NCBI GenBank assembly: GCA_030429835.1
Contig: JAUIGC010000005.1
Span: forward strand, 1-54,243
Direction: 5' to 3'
From: Bacteroidia bacterium
GTDB taxonomy: Bacteria; Bacteroidota; Bacteroidia; Flavobacteriales; Flavobacteriaceae
Length of the DNA stretch: 54,243 bases
In this document: in pieces, positions 8,296 to 16,839 of the stretch
Layout: every line of letters begins with the position of its first letter
How positions within the stretch are numbered: the stretch's first letter is position 1
Notes under the pieces: generated by a model
Told to the model about the DNA's origin: nothing
The model's input: the letters and a program-made list of their open reading frames with translations, nothing else
The model's database searches: none
Position numbers and translations under genes: made by a program

Positions 8296-8661
8296 TTAAA
8301 TTTTTGGATATTTAGTTTGGGTGAGGTCATGGGTTACATCGCCTGTATGGGCCGTTGTACTTTTTTCAAATAAAAGGATGTGGACTTCCTCCCCGGCATC
8401 GGTCTTGGGACAATGTTCCACCCCTTTTGGAACGACAATGATTTCACCTTCCCTTACTACCTCGGTACGGTCCCTAAACTGCATATAGAGTGTCCCTTTT
8501 ATGACCTGAAACAATTCATCTTCCTGTTCATGGGAATGCCAAACAAACTCACCTTTAACCTTTGCCAGTAACACCTGCATATCGTCCACGATCGCTATTT
8601 GATGTGGGTGCCAATACGTGTTGAACCGACTATGTTTTTCCTGAAGATTGATGGTTTTCAT
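8296..8661 (-). CDS. Cupin domain protein
   Basis: 121 residues. Cupin motif 1 is seen as WHSHEQEDELFQVIKG, with two His and a Glu metal-ligand pattern, followed by GEIIVVPKGVEHCPKTD for motif 2. It is a single-domain, probably metal-binding cupin of unknown substrate, possibly an isomerase or dioxygenase. It sits 7 bp upstream of the 2-hydroxyacid dehydrogenase on the same strand and 19 bp downstream of mgtE, so it may be in the mgtE operon. Confidence 0.86.
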   Translation of the reverse strand: MKTINLQEKHSRFNTYWHPHQIAIVDDMQVLLAKVKGEFVWHSHEQEDELFQVIKGTLYMQFRDRTEVVREGEIIVVPKGVEHCPKTDAGEEVHILLFEKSTTAHTGDVTHDLTQTKYPKI

Positions 8662-8680
8662 TTTTGAACGGATATTAAGT

Positions 8681-10036
8681 TCAAATCCCCAAAATAAGCT
8701 TGGCGATCATAAAATATATGAGAATGCCAAAAATATCATTGCTGGTGGTGATAAAGGGACCCGTGGCAATGGCAGGGTCTATGCCCCTTTTATGCAGGAA
8801 CAAGGGCACAAAAGTACCGATCAGTCCAGCTACTATAATGACCGCTATCAAGGAGATGGAAATAGCAAAGGAGATATTGACCTTGCCTTCATAGGACCAA
8901 ACAAATATAAATAGTAAAATAGCGAGTATAATACCGTTCAAGGTGGCCAACAACATTTCCTTTATCAATCGGTTGCTGATACTTCCCTTTAAATCGTCAT
9001 TGGCAAGGCCTTGTACGATGATGGCACTGGATTGTACCCCTACGTTCCCGGCCATAGCGGCGATCAGAGGGGTAAAAAAGAAAATAATGAACTGCTCCTG
9101 TTTGAAATCCTCCTCAAAGCCTCCCATAATCATAAAGGCTCCAATACCGCCAATAAGGCCCAAAATCAGCCATGGCAACCGTGCCCTGGTCAAGTCCAGA
9201 ATACTATCATCTGCCTCTACATCCTGCGAGATACCTGCGGCCATTTGATAGTCCCTATCCGCTTCTTCCCTGATTACGTCCACGATGTCATCAATAGTGA
9301 TACGCCCCACCAACCTGCCAATCTCATCCACAACCGGGATGGCTTCCAAGTCGTATTTGGACATGATCTTGGCAACCTCTTCCGGTTTTTCATTGACGTT
9401 GACGGAGTCTACCTTGGGAATGTAGACATCTTTTATGTGTGTTTTAGTGGAAGTGGTCAACAGGTCCTTGAGCGACAACCTGCCAATGAGCTTGTCTTCT
9501 TCGTCCACGACATAAATTGAATGTACACGGGTCACATTTTCGGCCTGGGCGCGCATTTCCTTTACACAAGTGAGTACGTTCCAGTTTTCCCTTACTTTTA
9601 CCAATTCCTTGGCCATAAGGCCCCCGGCGGAATATTCATCGTACCGAAGCAGGTCAACGATATCCTTCGCATGCTCCCGGTCCGCTATTTCAGAAATTAC
9701 TTTTTGAACCATTTCCTGCGGAAGTTCCCCAATGATATCCGCGGCATCGTCCGTATCCAGTTCCGCTAGTTCCTCGGCGATTTCCTTCGAGGAAAGATTG
9801 CTCAGAATAGCTTCTCGAACGTCTTCGTCCACTTCCGTAAGCACATCAGAAGTTTTGTAGCTATCCAGCAGTTTTATGAGATAGGTGGCCTCGTCCTCGT
9901 TGAGTTCATTGATAATTTCCGCAACATCTGCATAATGCACGTCCTCCAAAAGGGAATTCAGCTCCGTATCCCTTTGGTGTTCGATGAGCTCCTCTATCTG
10001 GGCAATGAGTTCCTCTGTGAGTTTAAATGGCGTCAT
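8681..10036 (-). CDS. mgtE: Magnesium transporter MgtE
   Basis: 451 residues, the usual MgtE length. Layout: N-terminal helical superhelix (about 1-130) rich in Asp/Glu, tandem CBS domains (about 135-255; for example [17 protein letters not shown] and [17 protein letters not shown]), the plug helix, then five membrane helices. The pore signatures [10 protein letters not shown] and [12 protein letters not shown] are intact. It is an inner-membrane Mg2+ channel gated by Mg2+ binding to the N and CBS domains. Its start overlaps the end of rsmA by 14 bp. The rsmA-mgtE order is common in flavobacteria. Confidence 0.95.
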   Translation of the reverse strand: MTPFKLTEELIAQIEELIEHQRDTELNSLLEDVHYADVAEIINELNEDEATYLIKLLDSYKTSDVLTEVDEDVREAILSNLSSKEIAEELAELDTDDAADIIGELPQEMVQKVISEIADREHAKDIVDLLRYDEYSAGGLMAKELVKVRENWNVLTCVKEMRAQAENVTRVHSIYVVDEEDKLIGRLSLKDLLTTSTKTHIKDVYIPKVDSVNVNEKPEEVAKIMSKYDLEAIPVVDEIGRLVGRITIDDIVDVIREEADRDYQMAAGISQDVEADDSILDLTRARLPWLILGLIGGIGAFMIMGGFEEDFKQEQFIIFFFTPLIAAMAGNVGVQSSAIIVQGLANDDLKGSISNRLIKEMLLATLNGIILAILLFIFVWSYEGKVNISFAISISLIAVIIVAGLIGTFVPLFLHKRGIDPAIATGPFITTSNDIFGILIYFMIAKLILGI

Positions 10037-10898
10037 GTGCTATCTTCTTTGTCAACCCAATGAATTCCGAAACGGAAAGCTGTTCCGGACGTTGATCAAA
10101 TATAGCATCTTCTTTAAGATTTTCGGAGAGTCCGAGTGTTTTTAAACTGTTACGGATGGTTTTCCTGCGCTGGTTAAAGGCGGTTTTAACAACGGTAAAC
10201 AATAATTTTTCATCGCAGTCCAGAACGTACTCCTTTTTTCGGGTAAGGTTCAATACCCCGGATTGCACTTTTGGTGGCGGATCAAAAACTTGCGGATGCA
10301 CCGTAAATAGGTATTCCGCATCATAAAAAGCCTGCGTAAGGACGGATAATATCCCATAGGTCTTACTACCTTCCCTTGCGCAGATACGCTGTGCCACTTC
10401 TTTTTGGAACATGCCGGAAAACTCCGGTACCTGATGCCGCATCTCCAGCATTTTAAAAACGATCTGTGTGGAAATGTTGTAGGGAAAGTTCCCGGTGATG
10501 GCAAAGGGTTCAGCACCAAAAAGGGGGGACAGGTCATAGTTCAGAAAATCGGCCTCCACTACCTTAAAGGAGCCGTTGCCTTGAAATACCTTGGGGTGTT
10601 CCAAGGGAAAACTGTGGTTGAGGTATATGATGGATTCCGCATCCAGATCCATAGCGACCAAATCAATTTCCTTTCGCAATAAATATTTTGTGAGTACCCC
10701 GGTGCCGGGACCGATTTCCAGCACATGGGTATAGCCTTTGAATGAAAGTGTTTCCGAAATTTTTTGGGCGATGTTCTCGTCCTTTAAAAAGTGCTGCCCT
10801 AGGTGCTTTTTGGCTTTGACCGGACTTTTTTGGTCGGCATAGTTTCCCTGATCATCGCGAGGCTTTTTATTTTTTCCCTTTCCCTTTCTTTTTCCCAT
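10023..10898 (-). CDS. rsmA: 16S rRNA (A1518/A1519) dimethyltransferase RsmA (KsgA)
   Basis: 291 residues. After a lysine-rich N-terminal tail of about 27 residues the conserved core begins [18 protein letters not shown]. The SAM-binding motif [11 protein letters not shown] and the catalytic motif NFPYNIS (NLPY variant) are present. It dimethylates two adenines in helix 45 of 16S rRNA during 30S maturation. The basic N-terminal tail resembles an RNA-binding extension and is a little unusual; a later start is not available as ATG before the core. The gene overlaps mgtE by 14 bp, which suggests coupled translation. Confidence 0.95.
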   Translation of the reverse strand: MGKRKGKGKNKKPRDDQGNYADQKSPVKAKKHLGQHFLKDENIAQKISETLSFKGYTHVLEIGPGTGVLTKYLLRKEIDLVAMDLDAESIIYLNHSFPLEHPKVFQGNGSFKVVEADFLNYDLSPLFGAEPFAITGNFPYNISTQIVFKMLEMRHQVPEFSGMFQKEVAQRICAREGSKTYGILSVLTQAFYDAEYLFTVHPQVFDPPPKVQSGVLNLTRKKEYVLDCDEKLLFTVVKTAFNQRRKTIRNSLKTLGLSENLKEDAIFDQRPEQLSVSEFIGLTKKIAHDAI

Positions 10899-10933
10899 TT
10901 CAGATTTTTTTAAAGCTTACCCAAACGTCAGGT

Positions 10934-10951
10934 TCACCTAGAGCTAGGTGA
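10934..10951. repeat. 18-bp inverted repeat between the DUF4286-GGCT gene and rsmA
   Basis: TCACCTAG and CTAGGTGA form perfect 8-bp arms around AG, immediately downstream of the DUF4286-GGCT stop codon. As RNA it could form a 6-bp stem with a GAGC tetraloop, but no T run follows. Terminator, processing site or operator are all possible. Confidence 0.4.
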
Positions 10952-11581
10952 TTACCTTGCCAAATATACCCAAGCTTTTTTACCTGAAAGCAAACCGACC
11001 TCGATTCTTTCGTAGGCGTCCCCTTCATAGAAATCGGCCTTTTTCAATTCATCGTCCGTAAGTACATAGACTTTACCGTGAATTTTATCTTGCGGATTAT
11101 GGGTCGGTTCCAAGGTGGGATATAAACCGGCGACTTTTATATCGGAAATCCGATGTCCGTGTAGGGTATCATCATACCCGCCCAGAAGCCTTGAAAAAAC
11201 GCCCAATTGAACCTCTTTTTCCTGCAAGGTGCCATAGGTAAAAAGGTGGTGCGTTGCGGTATTCCGATGCACAAAAAACTCATCGACCACCTCTAGTTCC
11301 GTCCGGAATGAAATCAATTGGTCCGCAAATAATTTTTGCCCTTTCTGCCTTAATCTTGGGGCATCCTCCCTGTAATAGTCATTGAGCATTTCCTTGCTGG
11401 CCACGGTATATTGGACGGAATAGGTGTGCCCCGTACCTTCTTCGGCCAATACCTTGGTCATTTTTGCACTCAGGAACTTTCCTGTGGCAAGCACCTCTGG
11501 AATATGTACGGATTTCATCCAGTGAAGCCATTTTTCATGGGCCTTATCCTCTATGTTGCTGGTTACGTTATAAATGTACAT
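10952..11581 (-). CDS. Fusion protein: DUF4286 domain + gamma-glutamylcyclotransferase (AIG2/GGCT) domain
   Basis: 209 residues made of two recognisable parts. Residues 1-105 are a DUF4286 domain (YIYNVTSNIEDKAHEKWLHW, a ferredoxin-like alpha/beta barrel family of unknown function). Residues ~112-209 are a GGCT-like domain with the signature LFTYGTLQEKEVQ and the segment ADFYEGDAYERIEV carrying the expected catalytic Glu. DUF4286 proteins normally stand alone next to rsmA in this family of bacteria, so the attached GGCT domain is notable. GGCT enzymes cyclise gamma-glutamyl dipeptides to 5-oxoproline. It is 53 bp upstream of rsmA on the same strand. Confidence 0.82.
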   Translation of the reverse strand: MYIYNVTSNIEDKAHEKWLHWMKSVHIPEVLATGKFLSAKMTKVLAEEGTGHTYSVQYTVASKEMLNDYYREDAPRLRQKGQKLFADQLISFRTELEVVDEFFVHRNTATHHLFTYGTLQEKEVQLGVFSRLLGGYDDTLHGHRISDIKVAGLYPTLEPTHNPQDKIHGKVYVLTDDELKKADFYEGDAYERIEVGLLSGKKAWVYLAR

Positions 11582-11589
11582 GGGGTGAT

Positions 11590-11800
11590 GGTTGTTCGTT
11601 TTTGGTTGTTGATTGTTCGCTATTCGCTTTGCGCTAAACGCTTACCGCTGTTCGACTCTAAGCTATTAACTGTTCAATGCTAATTGTTTATTATGTATTG
11701 CCTCCAGCATATTTCTAACTCTTAACTCTACACTCTGAACTCCGCACTCTGCATTCTAAACTCTGCATTCTGAACTCTGCACTCCGCACTCTCGACTATT
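11590..11800. repeat. Degenerate short tandem repeats, about 200 bp
   Basis: The gap between the TPR gene and the DUF4286-GGCT gene is filled by low-complexity repeats. The clearest part, 11716-11792, is a run of ~7-10 bp units based on aCTCTgcA/aCTCTgaA (for example CTCTGCATTCTGAACTCTGC). The left part has GTTGTTCG/GATTGTTCGC-like units. No open frame crosses it. Function unknown. Confidence 0.75.
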
Positions 11801-11805
11801 AAACG

Positions 11806-13590
11806 TTAATTGACCGCATCCCCCCGCAGCATTCTAAAATTTTTGCGGGCCTGTGGAAAATAATAGCTGTCCTGATAGTCATAAATGATACGTTCATAAT
11901 GTGCCTTGGCCTTCTCCGGCTCGTCCAGAACAGTCCTGTAAAGTTCCCCTAAGGCAAAATAGGCGTCGTCTGCCAGGATACCGTTACCATAGAACTCGAT
12001 TATTTTTTGATAGTTGAATTCTGCCGCTTCGTATTTCTTTTGGGATTCCAATAATTGGGCCTGTTTTAGGAGTGCCTCGTCCTCTATTTTTTCTCCCTTG
12101 TGGTTTTCCAAAATATCGTTTAGGTCTTGGATCGCCTCATCCGTTTTGTTCTGATAGGCCAAAAAATCGGCACGGGCATATTTTTTCAATGCTGTCTGGG
12201 TGGAGTCTTCCAAGGAATTGTCCGATATCAACAAACTCAATTGCATGGCATCGTTCGCGATGAGCTGCGAGGTAGAACCCCGTAGCACCTTTAGCTGTGT
12301 CAATGCCCAGTCAAAATCTCCCTTATAGAAGCTTGTTTCCGCTACTTTGTATCGGGCATCCTGTCCCATGACATCGTTTTTTAACTTGTCCTGAACTTGC
12401 GAAAAGTAGATGAGCGCTTCGTTAAACCGACGGTCGTATACCAAAATATCGCCAAGGGCAAGCTTAATGTAGGCCTTGCTCCGTTCGTTCATGGGTAGTT
12501 CCAAACTGTTCTTTAGCAGTTCGATGGCCGGGCCGGGCTCGTCTTTTTGAAAGGTCAGGAAATTGGAATAGGCCACCTGGAGTTGCAGGGTCTGGGTCTG
12601 GTATCCGTATTGTAAAATAAGGGCTTCGTAGCGTTTCTGTATGGCGTCCAATTGATTTTTTTCCACTTCTTCCAAGGTGATGTCTATCAAATGCAGCTCC
12701 GCGTTCAATTGCACAATGGGGTCCGCACTTTCATCCTTGATGTATTCAAAAACCTCCTTGGCAACCTCATATTCCTTCTCCTCTAGTACCGTGGTGCCCA
12801 AATTCTCCAGGCGACCGGTATTGCCGCCCTCCATACGTTTGTAAATGGCCTTTTCCTGTCTAAATGCGCTTCCAAATTGCCGTTGTTTTACGAACAGCCA
12901 GCTCAGCAGCTCGTTCCAGATGATATCCGGATTTTTCTGTGCCTTTTGAAGAAGTATGGCCCTAAGGGTCTGGTTGTTGACATCCTCCGGGTCCGATGTA
13001 ATGAAGTCGTCAATGCTTCTAAGGATATTGGATTTTGACGTTTTATTGTTCACCAAAAGTTCCAAATAGGAGGTGTACATTCTTTCAATATCGCCCTGTT
13101 CCCCATAAATCCTGGCTAACTGGTAATTGTAGTCCAAGGTAGGGTTCAGTTCCATAGCCTTCTTATAGGCCGCCACGGCTCTGTCCAATAAGGTATATTT
13201 TTGGAATTGGTAGCCCAAAGCGTACCCGTAGTTAGGGTTTTCCTTAATAAAAGCCAGGGCACGGTCATAATATGCCTCGGACTTTTCCGGCATGTCCTGG
13301 AGGGAATAATTGTAACCCATTTCTATCAATAGGGTAGGATGTGGGTTTCTCTGGTTCAACTGTTCCAAAAGGTAGGCTTCGGCATCGGTATAGCGTTCCA
13401 GCTGTTGATAACAGGCAATAAGACCTTGTAGATAGTCCGTTCTTCTCGGATTCTGTTTCGCCAATTTTTCGTAGAAAACGACCGCTTTTTCAAAATCGCC
13501 ATCGGCAAAATACTGCTTGGCCAAAAAGTCCTCTTGGGCACAAACGCTGATGGAGATGAATAGAAAAGCAAAAAATCCTAAAAACTTCAT
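11806..13590 (-). CDS. Exported tetratricopeptide-repeat protein
   Basis: 594 residues with a Sec signal peptide (FLGFFAFLFISISVCAQ, cleavage after ~19). The rest is helical TPR-like repeats, for example FADGDFEKAVVFYEKLAKQNP and YDRALAFIKENPNYGYALGY. The C-terminal part ends YYFPQARKNFRMLRGD, resembling YfgC/BamD-like or Tol-Pal system TPR proteins. It lies in the periplasm or is attached to the outer membrane. Its conserved neighbourhood in flavobacteria (TPR, DUF4286, rsmA, mgtE) is seen here. The role is unknown and probably scaffolding in the envelope. The lower-case repeat block follows its stop. Confidence 0.85.
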   Translation of the reverse strand: MKFLGFFAFLFISISVCAQEDFLAKQYFADGDFEKAVVFYEKLAKQNPRRTDYLQGLIACYQQLERYTDAEAYLLEQLNQRNPHPTLLIEMGYNYSLQDMPEKSEAYYDRALAFIKENPNYGYALGYQFQKYTLLDRAVAAYKKAMELNPTLDYNYQLARIYGEQGDIERMYTSYLELLVNNKTSKSNILRSIDDFITSDPEDVNNQTLRAILLQKAQKNPDIIWNELLSWLFVKQRQFGSAFRQEKAIYKRMEGGNTGRLENLGTTVLEEKEYEVAKEVFEYIKDESADPIVQLNAELHLIDITLEEVEKNQLDAIQKRYEALILQYGYQTQTLQLQVAYSNFLTFQKDEPGPAIELLKNSLELPMNERSKAYIKLALGDILVYDRRFNEALIYFSQVQDKLKNDVMGQDARYKVAETSFYKGDFDWALTQLKVLRGSTSQLIANDAMQLSLLISDNSLEDSTQTALKKYARADFLAYQNKTDEAIQDLNDILENHKGEKIEDEALLKQAQLLESQKKYEAAEFNYQKIIEFYGNGILADDAYFALGELYRTVLDEPEKAKAHYERIIYDYQDSYYFPQARKNFRMLRGDAVN

Positions 13591-13603
13591 AGCAGAAATT
13601 TAT

Positions 13604-13611
13604 CAAATTTA
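13604..13611 (-). promoter_or_regulatory. Candidate -7 box TAAATTTG for the TPR gene
   Basis: The minus strand reads TAAATTTG, an exact TAnnTTTG match, 14 bp upstream of the ATG at 13590. The same octamer occurs before serS and prs. No clear -33 element. Confidence 0.4.
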
Positions 13612-13796
13612 AGCAAGAGCCGTAAAAGAATCTGTTAACTGAACTATAATAAGGTCAATATCGCATGGCGGCAATGGGATTTCATGTCAATTCGTACAGA
13701 TTCTGCGACTGGTTATCAAATAATATATTGTAGGAATACTATTAATAATGTAGTTTTAGTAAAAGGGCCATTTACCGGCCAAACGCAAAAAATTAA

Positions 13797-15104
13797 ATGG
13801 AAACACGGTTTTTAGGGTCAAAAACAAAACGGTTTTACTTCAACAACGGCGTTGAGGACGTGAGCTATGTGGTAATCTATGGTGATGAACTAATGGTGGA
13901 ACCTTTGGAGGACAATATTGCGGAGAGTTACAGAACTGCCATTTACCGGGGGCGAGAAGGAAAGATTGCGTCCAACACCAAACTATTGCCCAAAAGGAGT
14001 TTGGAATTTTATTTTTTGGACATTGGGCAAGGGGATGCTTCCTTTACCGTAACCCCCGATAATATTAAAATGTTGGTGGACGGCGGATTAAAGGACAGGG
14101 CCTTGGGTTTTCTTATCTGGAAATTCCGATTGGACCAGCCCGATACCAGCGTAACGATTGACCATTTGTTTTTAAGCCATGCCGATAAGGACCATATTGA
14201 CGGCTTGGAGCCGCTACTTGAACACCCCAAAATTACGGTCAAGAATATATACCACAATGGTATTGGTTTATATGCCGATGGACACAACACGGAAATAGGT
14301 ACCATGGAAAATGATAGGTTGAGAACCATACATGACTCGGTACAGGATTTGGAGAATGAACATCTTAAAAGTGACTTTAGCGAATGGATCGATGCCGTTA
14401 AAGGCTCTGGAGCTACCTACCAACGTGTGGACGCTTCCAACGGGTATCTGCCCATAGGGGACGCAAGCGTACAGTTGGAAATATTGGGACCCACCCTGGA
14501 ATCCGACAATTCGTTTAAGTGGTTTGGCGGAAAGTCCCATACCATTAATGGACATTCCTTGATCTTTAGGATTGACTATGACCATGTAAGGGCCTTTTTT
14601 TCTGGGGATTTGAACGTGGAGGGAAGTGAACATCTCTTGTCGATACCGGGGAATACCCTTAAAGTAAACGCCCATATTTTTAAGGCGCCCCATCACGGCA
14701 GCCATGAGTTTTCCCAAAATTTGCTAAATCATGTGAACCCCATGGTCACTGTGGTTTCCTCTGGGGAAACACCGGATCATGGTCACCCAAGAGCGGTTTT
14801 TTTAGGAGGTTTGGGACTGGCCGGAAGGGGAAAAATGCCCCTTATTTTTTCAACGGAACTTTCGGCACTGTTCGTGGATGCGGGTGACGTTGAGGCACAA
14901 GTCTATTCCGATGCTACGGTAACTACGTTGGGCGACCTCGATTTTTCCGATTCCTTGGCAAACACGGAAGCCAGACAGCGTTTCAAAAAAGTATTGCCGG
15001 GAATTATAAACGTTAGAACAGACGGTGAGCGTATTTATGCCTTCCGGCGTGTTCAGATGGGCTATCAATGGGAATCCTATGAATTGAAATACAATGACGT
15101 CTAG
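13797..15104 (+). CDS. Soluble ComEC-like metallo-beta-lactamase-fold hydrolase
   Basis: 435 residues with no membrane segment. The hydrolase core starts near residue 70 with FYFLDIGQGDASFTV, the signature of the ComEC/Rec2 C-terminal MBL domain. The metal site SHADKDHIDG (HxDxDH) is at about 128-137, and KAPHHGSHEFS supplies the later His ligand. The first ~65 residues form an extra domain without a clear family. ComEC MBL domains are thought to degrade one DNA strand or a phosphodiester. Stand-alone versions occur as hydrolases or in defence-like settings, so the substrate here is open. Its stop is 3 bp from the convergent serS stop. Confidence 0.82.
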   Translation: METRFLGSKTKRFYFNNGVEDVSYVVIYGDELMVEPLEDNIAESYRTAIYRGREGKIASNTKLLPKRSLEFYFLDIGQGDASFTVTPDNIKMLVDGGLKDRALGFLIWKFRLDQPDTSVTIDHLFLSHADKDHIDGLEPLLEHPKITVKNIYHNGIGLYADGHNTEIGTMENDRLRTIHDSVQDLENEHLKSDFSEWIDAVKGSGATYQRVDASNGYLPIGDASVQLEILGPTLESDNSFKWFGGKSHTINGHSLIFRIDYDHVRAFFSGDLNVEGSEHLLSIPGNTLKVNAHIFKAPHHGSHEFSQNLLNHVNPMVTVVSSGETPDHGHPRAVFLGGLGLAGRGKMPLIFSTELSALFVDAGDVEAQVYSDATVTTLGDLDFSDSLANTEARQRFKKVLPGIINVRTDGERIYAFRRVQMGYQWESYELKYNDV

Positions 15105-15107
15105 GGA

Positions 15108-16379
15108 CTAGTCAATTTTATCGAACCCACAATAGGGCACCAACACCTGGGGGATTTGGATACCGTCTTCGGTTTGATAATTTTCAAGAATTCCGGCCAA
15201 GACTCTGGGCAAGGCCAAAGAGCTACCGTTCAGGGTATGTGCTAGTTGACTTTTTCCGTTTTCGTCCTTGTACCTTAATTTTAAACGATTCGCCTGATAT
15301 GTTCCAAAATTGGATACGGAACTGATTTCCAGCCATCTGTCCTGCGCCGTAGAATACACCTCAAAATCGTAGGTTAGGGCAGATGTAAATCCTAAATCCC
15401 CACCACACAATCGCAAGATACGGTACGGCAATTTCAACTCACGCAAAATATTTTTTACATGTTCCACCATACCATCCAAAGCTTCGTACGATTTATTGGG
15501 ATGCTCTACATGGACAATTTCCACTTTGTCAAACTGGTGCAACCTGTTCAGTCCGCGCACATGGGCACCATAACTTCCAGCCTCCCTTCTAAAACAAGGC
15601 GTGTAACCTGTGTATTTAATGGGAAAGTCGCTTTCCTGTAGGATGGTATCCCTAAAAATATTGGTCACGGGAACTTCCGCCGTAGGTATTAGATACAGGT
15701 CGTCCGCAGTTATATGATACATCTGTCCTTCCTTGTCCGGCAATTGTCCGGTTCCATACCCGGAAGCCTCGTTTACCACGTGGGGCACCTGCATTTCCGT
15801 GTAGCCGGCATCGGTATTCTTGTCCAGGAAATAGGAGATCAAGGCGCGCTGTAAACGTGCTCCTTTCCCTTTGTAAACGGGAAAACCGGCTCCTGCGATC
15901 TTAACGCCGAGTTCAAAATCGATAATATCGTATTTCTTGGCCAATTCCCAATGGGGTAAGGCGCCATCTACCAGCTTGGGAATGTCCCCTTCCCTAAAAA
16001 CTTCCTCATTGTCCTCTTCGGAACTTCCTGCCGGCACCAATTTGTTGGGGATATTGGGAATTTGATATAAAAGCGATTGAAGTTCCTCTGCCGTAGTTGT
16101 CAGTTCCTCCCCTAATTGTTTGGACTCCTCCTTAAGGTCCGCCGTCTTTTCCTTTAAGGTATTCGCCTCTTGTGCCTTTCCGGATTTATAGAGCATGCCA
16201 ATTTCTTTCGATAACCTGTTTGATTCCGCAAGGATGGAATCCAATCGGGTTTGGGTAGCGCGTCTTTTTTCATCCAAAAGAAGTACGCCGTTCAGCATGG
16301 ATTCGGCATCAATATTTCTTTTTTTAAGGGCTTCTAAAACGTTCTCCTTTTCCTCTCGTATGACCTGTAATTGTAGCAT
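15108..16379 (-). CDS. serS: Seryl-tRNA synthetase
   Basis: 423 residues, normal length. The N-terminal two-helix coiled-coil arm for the tRNA-Ser long variable loop spans about 25-105. Class II motif 2 is FRREAGSYGAHVRGLNRLHQF, quoted in part, and motif 3 is SLALPRVLAGILENYQ. It charges tRNA-Ser in the cytosol. It has its own probable promoter (-7 box at 16400-16407). Confidence 0.96.
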   Translation of the reverse strand: MLQLQVIREEKENVLEALKKRNIDAESMLNGVLLLDEKRRATQTRLDSILAESNRLSKEIGMLYKSGKAQEANTLKEKTADLKEESKQLGEELTTTAEELQSLLYQIPNIPNKLVPAGSSEEDNEEVFREGDIPKLVDGALPHWELAKKYDIIDFELGVKIAGAGFPVYKGKGARLQRALISYFLDKNTDAGYTEMQVPHVVNEASGYGTGQLPDKEGQMYHITADDLYLIPTAEVPVTNIFRDTILQESDFPIKYTGYTPCFRREAGSYGAHVRGLNRLHQFDKVEIVHVEHPNKSYEALDGMVEHVKNILRELKLPYRILRLCGGDLGFTSALTYDFEVYSTAQDRWLEISSVSNFGTYQANRLKLRYKDENGKSQLAHTLNGSSLALPRVLAGILENYQTEDGIQIPQVLVPYCGFDKID

Positions 16380-16399
16380 CGCTCTATATAATTTGGCAG

Positions 16400-16407
16400 C
16401 AAATTTA
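16400..16407 (-). promoter_or_regulatory. Candidate -7 box TAAATTTG for serS
   Basis: Exact TAnnTTTG match on the minus strand, 21 bp before the serS ATG, a spacing that gives a leader of roughly 14 nt. The -33 element is not obvious. Confidence 0.45.
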
Positions 16408-16458
16408 AGGGAAAGTTCCCATTAAAAGGTATACTTTTAATACCTAATACAATGGTTT

Positions 16459-16839
16459 ATGGTTTTTGAGCATTTTGCCTTGAACGTTGCCAATATTGGT
16501 CAGGTGGTAGATTGGTATTGCCAGCATCTGGGGCTAACAATCGCAAGCGAACAAAAAGTAGCACCCTATATGACCTTTTTGGCTGATAGCGCCGGTAGGG
16601 TCGTCTTGGAACTTTACAGTAGGGACGATGCCACAAAAAGAAATTTTGAAACGGAACATCCGTTGACATTTCATGTTGCCTTTGTTTCGGAGGATGCGGC
16701 TAAGGATAAGGAGCGTTTAATGGCCCAGGGCGCAACCTTCTTCGAGGAGGTCCTCAAGCCGGATGGCGGTCATCTCGTTATGCTCCGTGATCCTTGGGGG
16801 ATGCCCCTACAGCTTTGCCAGCGGGCGATAAAATTTTAG
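16459..16839 (+). CDS. VOC family protein (glyoxalase-like)
   Basis: 126 residues. The VOC pattern is clear: FEHFALNVANIGQVVDWYCQHLGL at the start, VVLELYSRDD in the middle, and LRDPWGMPLQLCQR at the end. It is probably a cytosolic metal-dependent enzyme or binding protein with unknown substrate. It is divergent from serS, and its stop overlaps the convergent HTTM gene stop by 4 bp, so it is transcribed as a single gene. Confidence 0.83.
   Translation: MVFEHFALNVANIGQVVDWYCQHLGLTIASEQKVAPYMTFLADSAGRVVLELYSRDDATKRNFETEHPLTFHVAFVSEDAAKDKERLMAQGATFFEEVLKPDGGHLVMLRDPWGMPLQLCQRAIKF

Noticed and set aside
9011-9520. Open frame of 169 codons on the plus strand inside mgtE
   Set aside because: Antisense to a gene with intact motifs along its whole length; composition is that of a shadow frame.
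11590-11800. CRISPR array
   Set aside because: Units are ~7-10 bp, degenerate and without unique spacers of constant length; no cas genes nearby.
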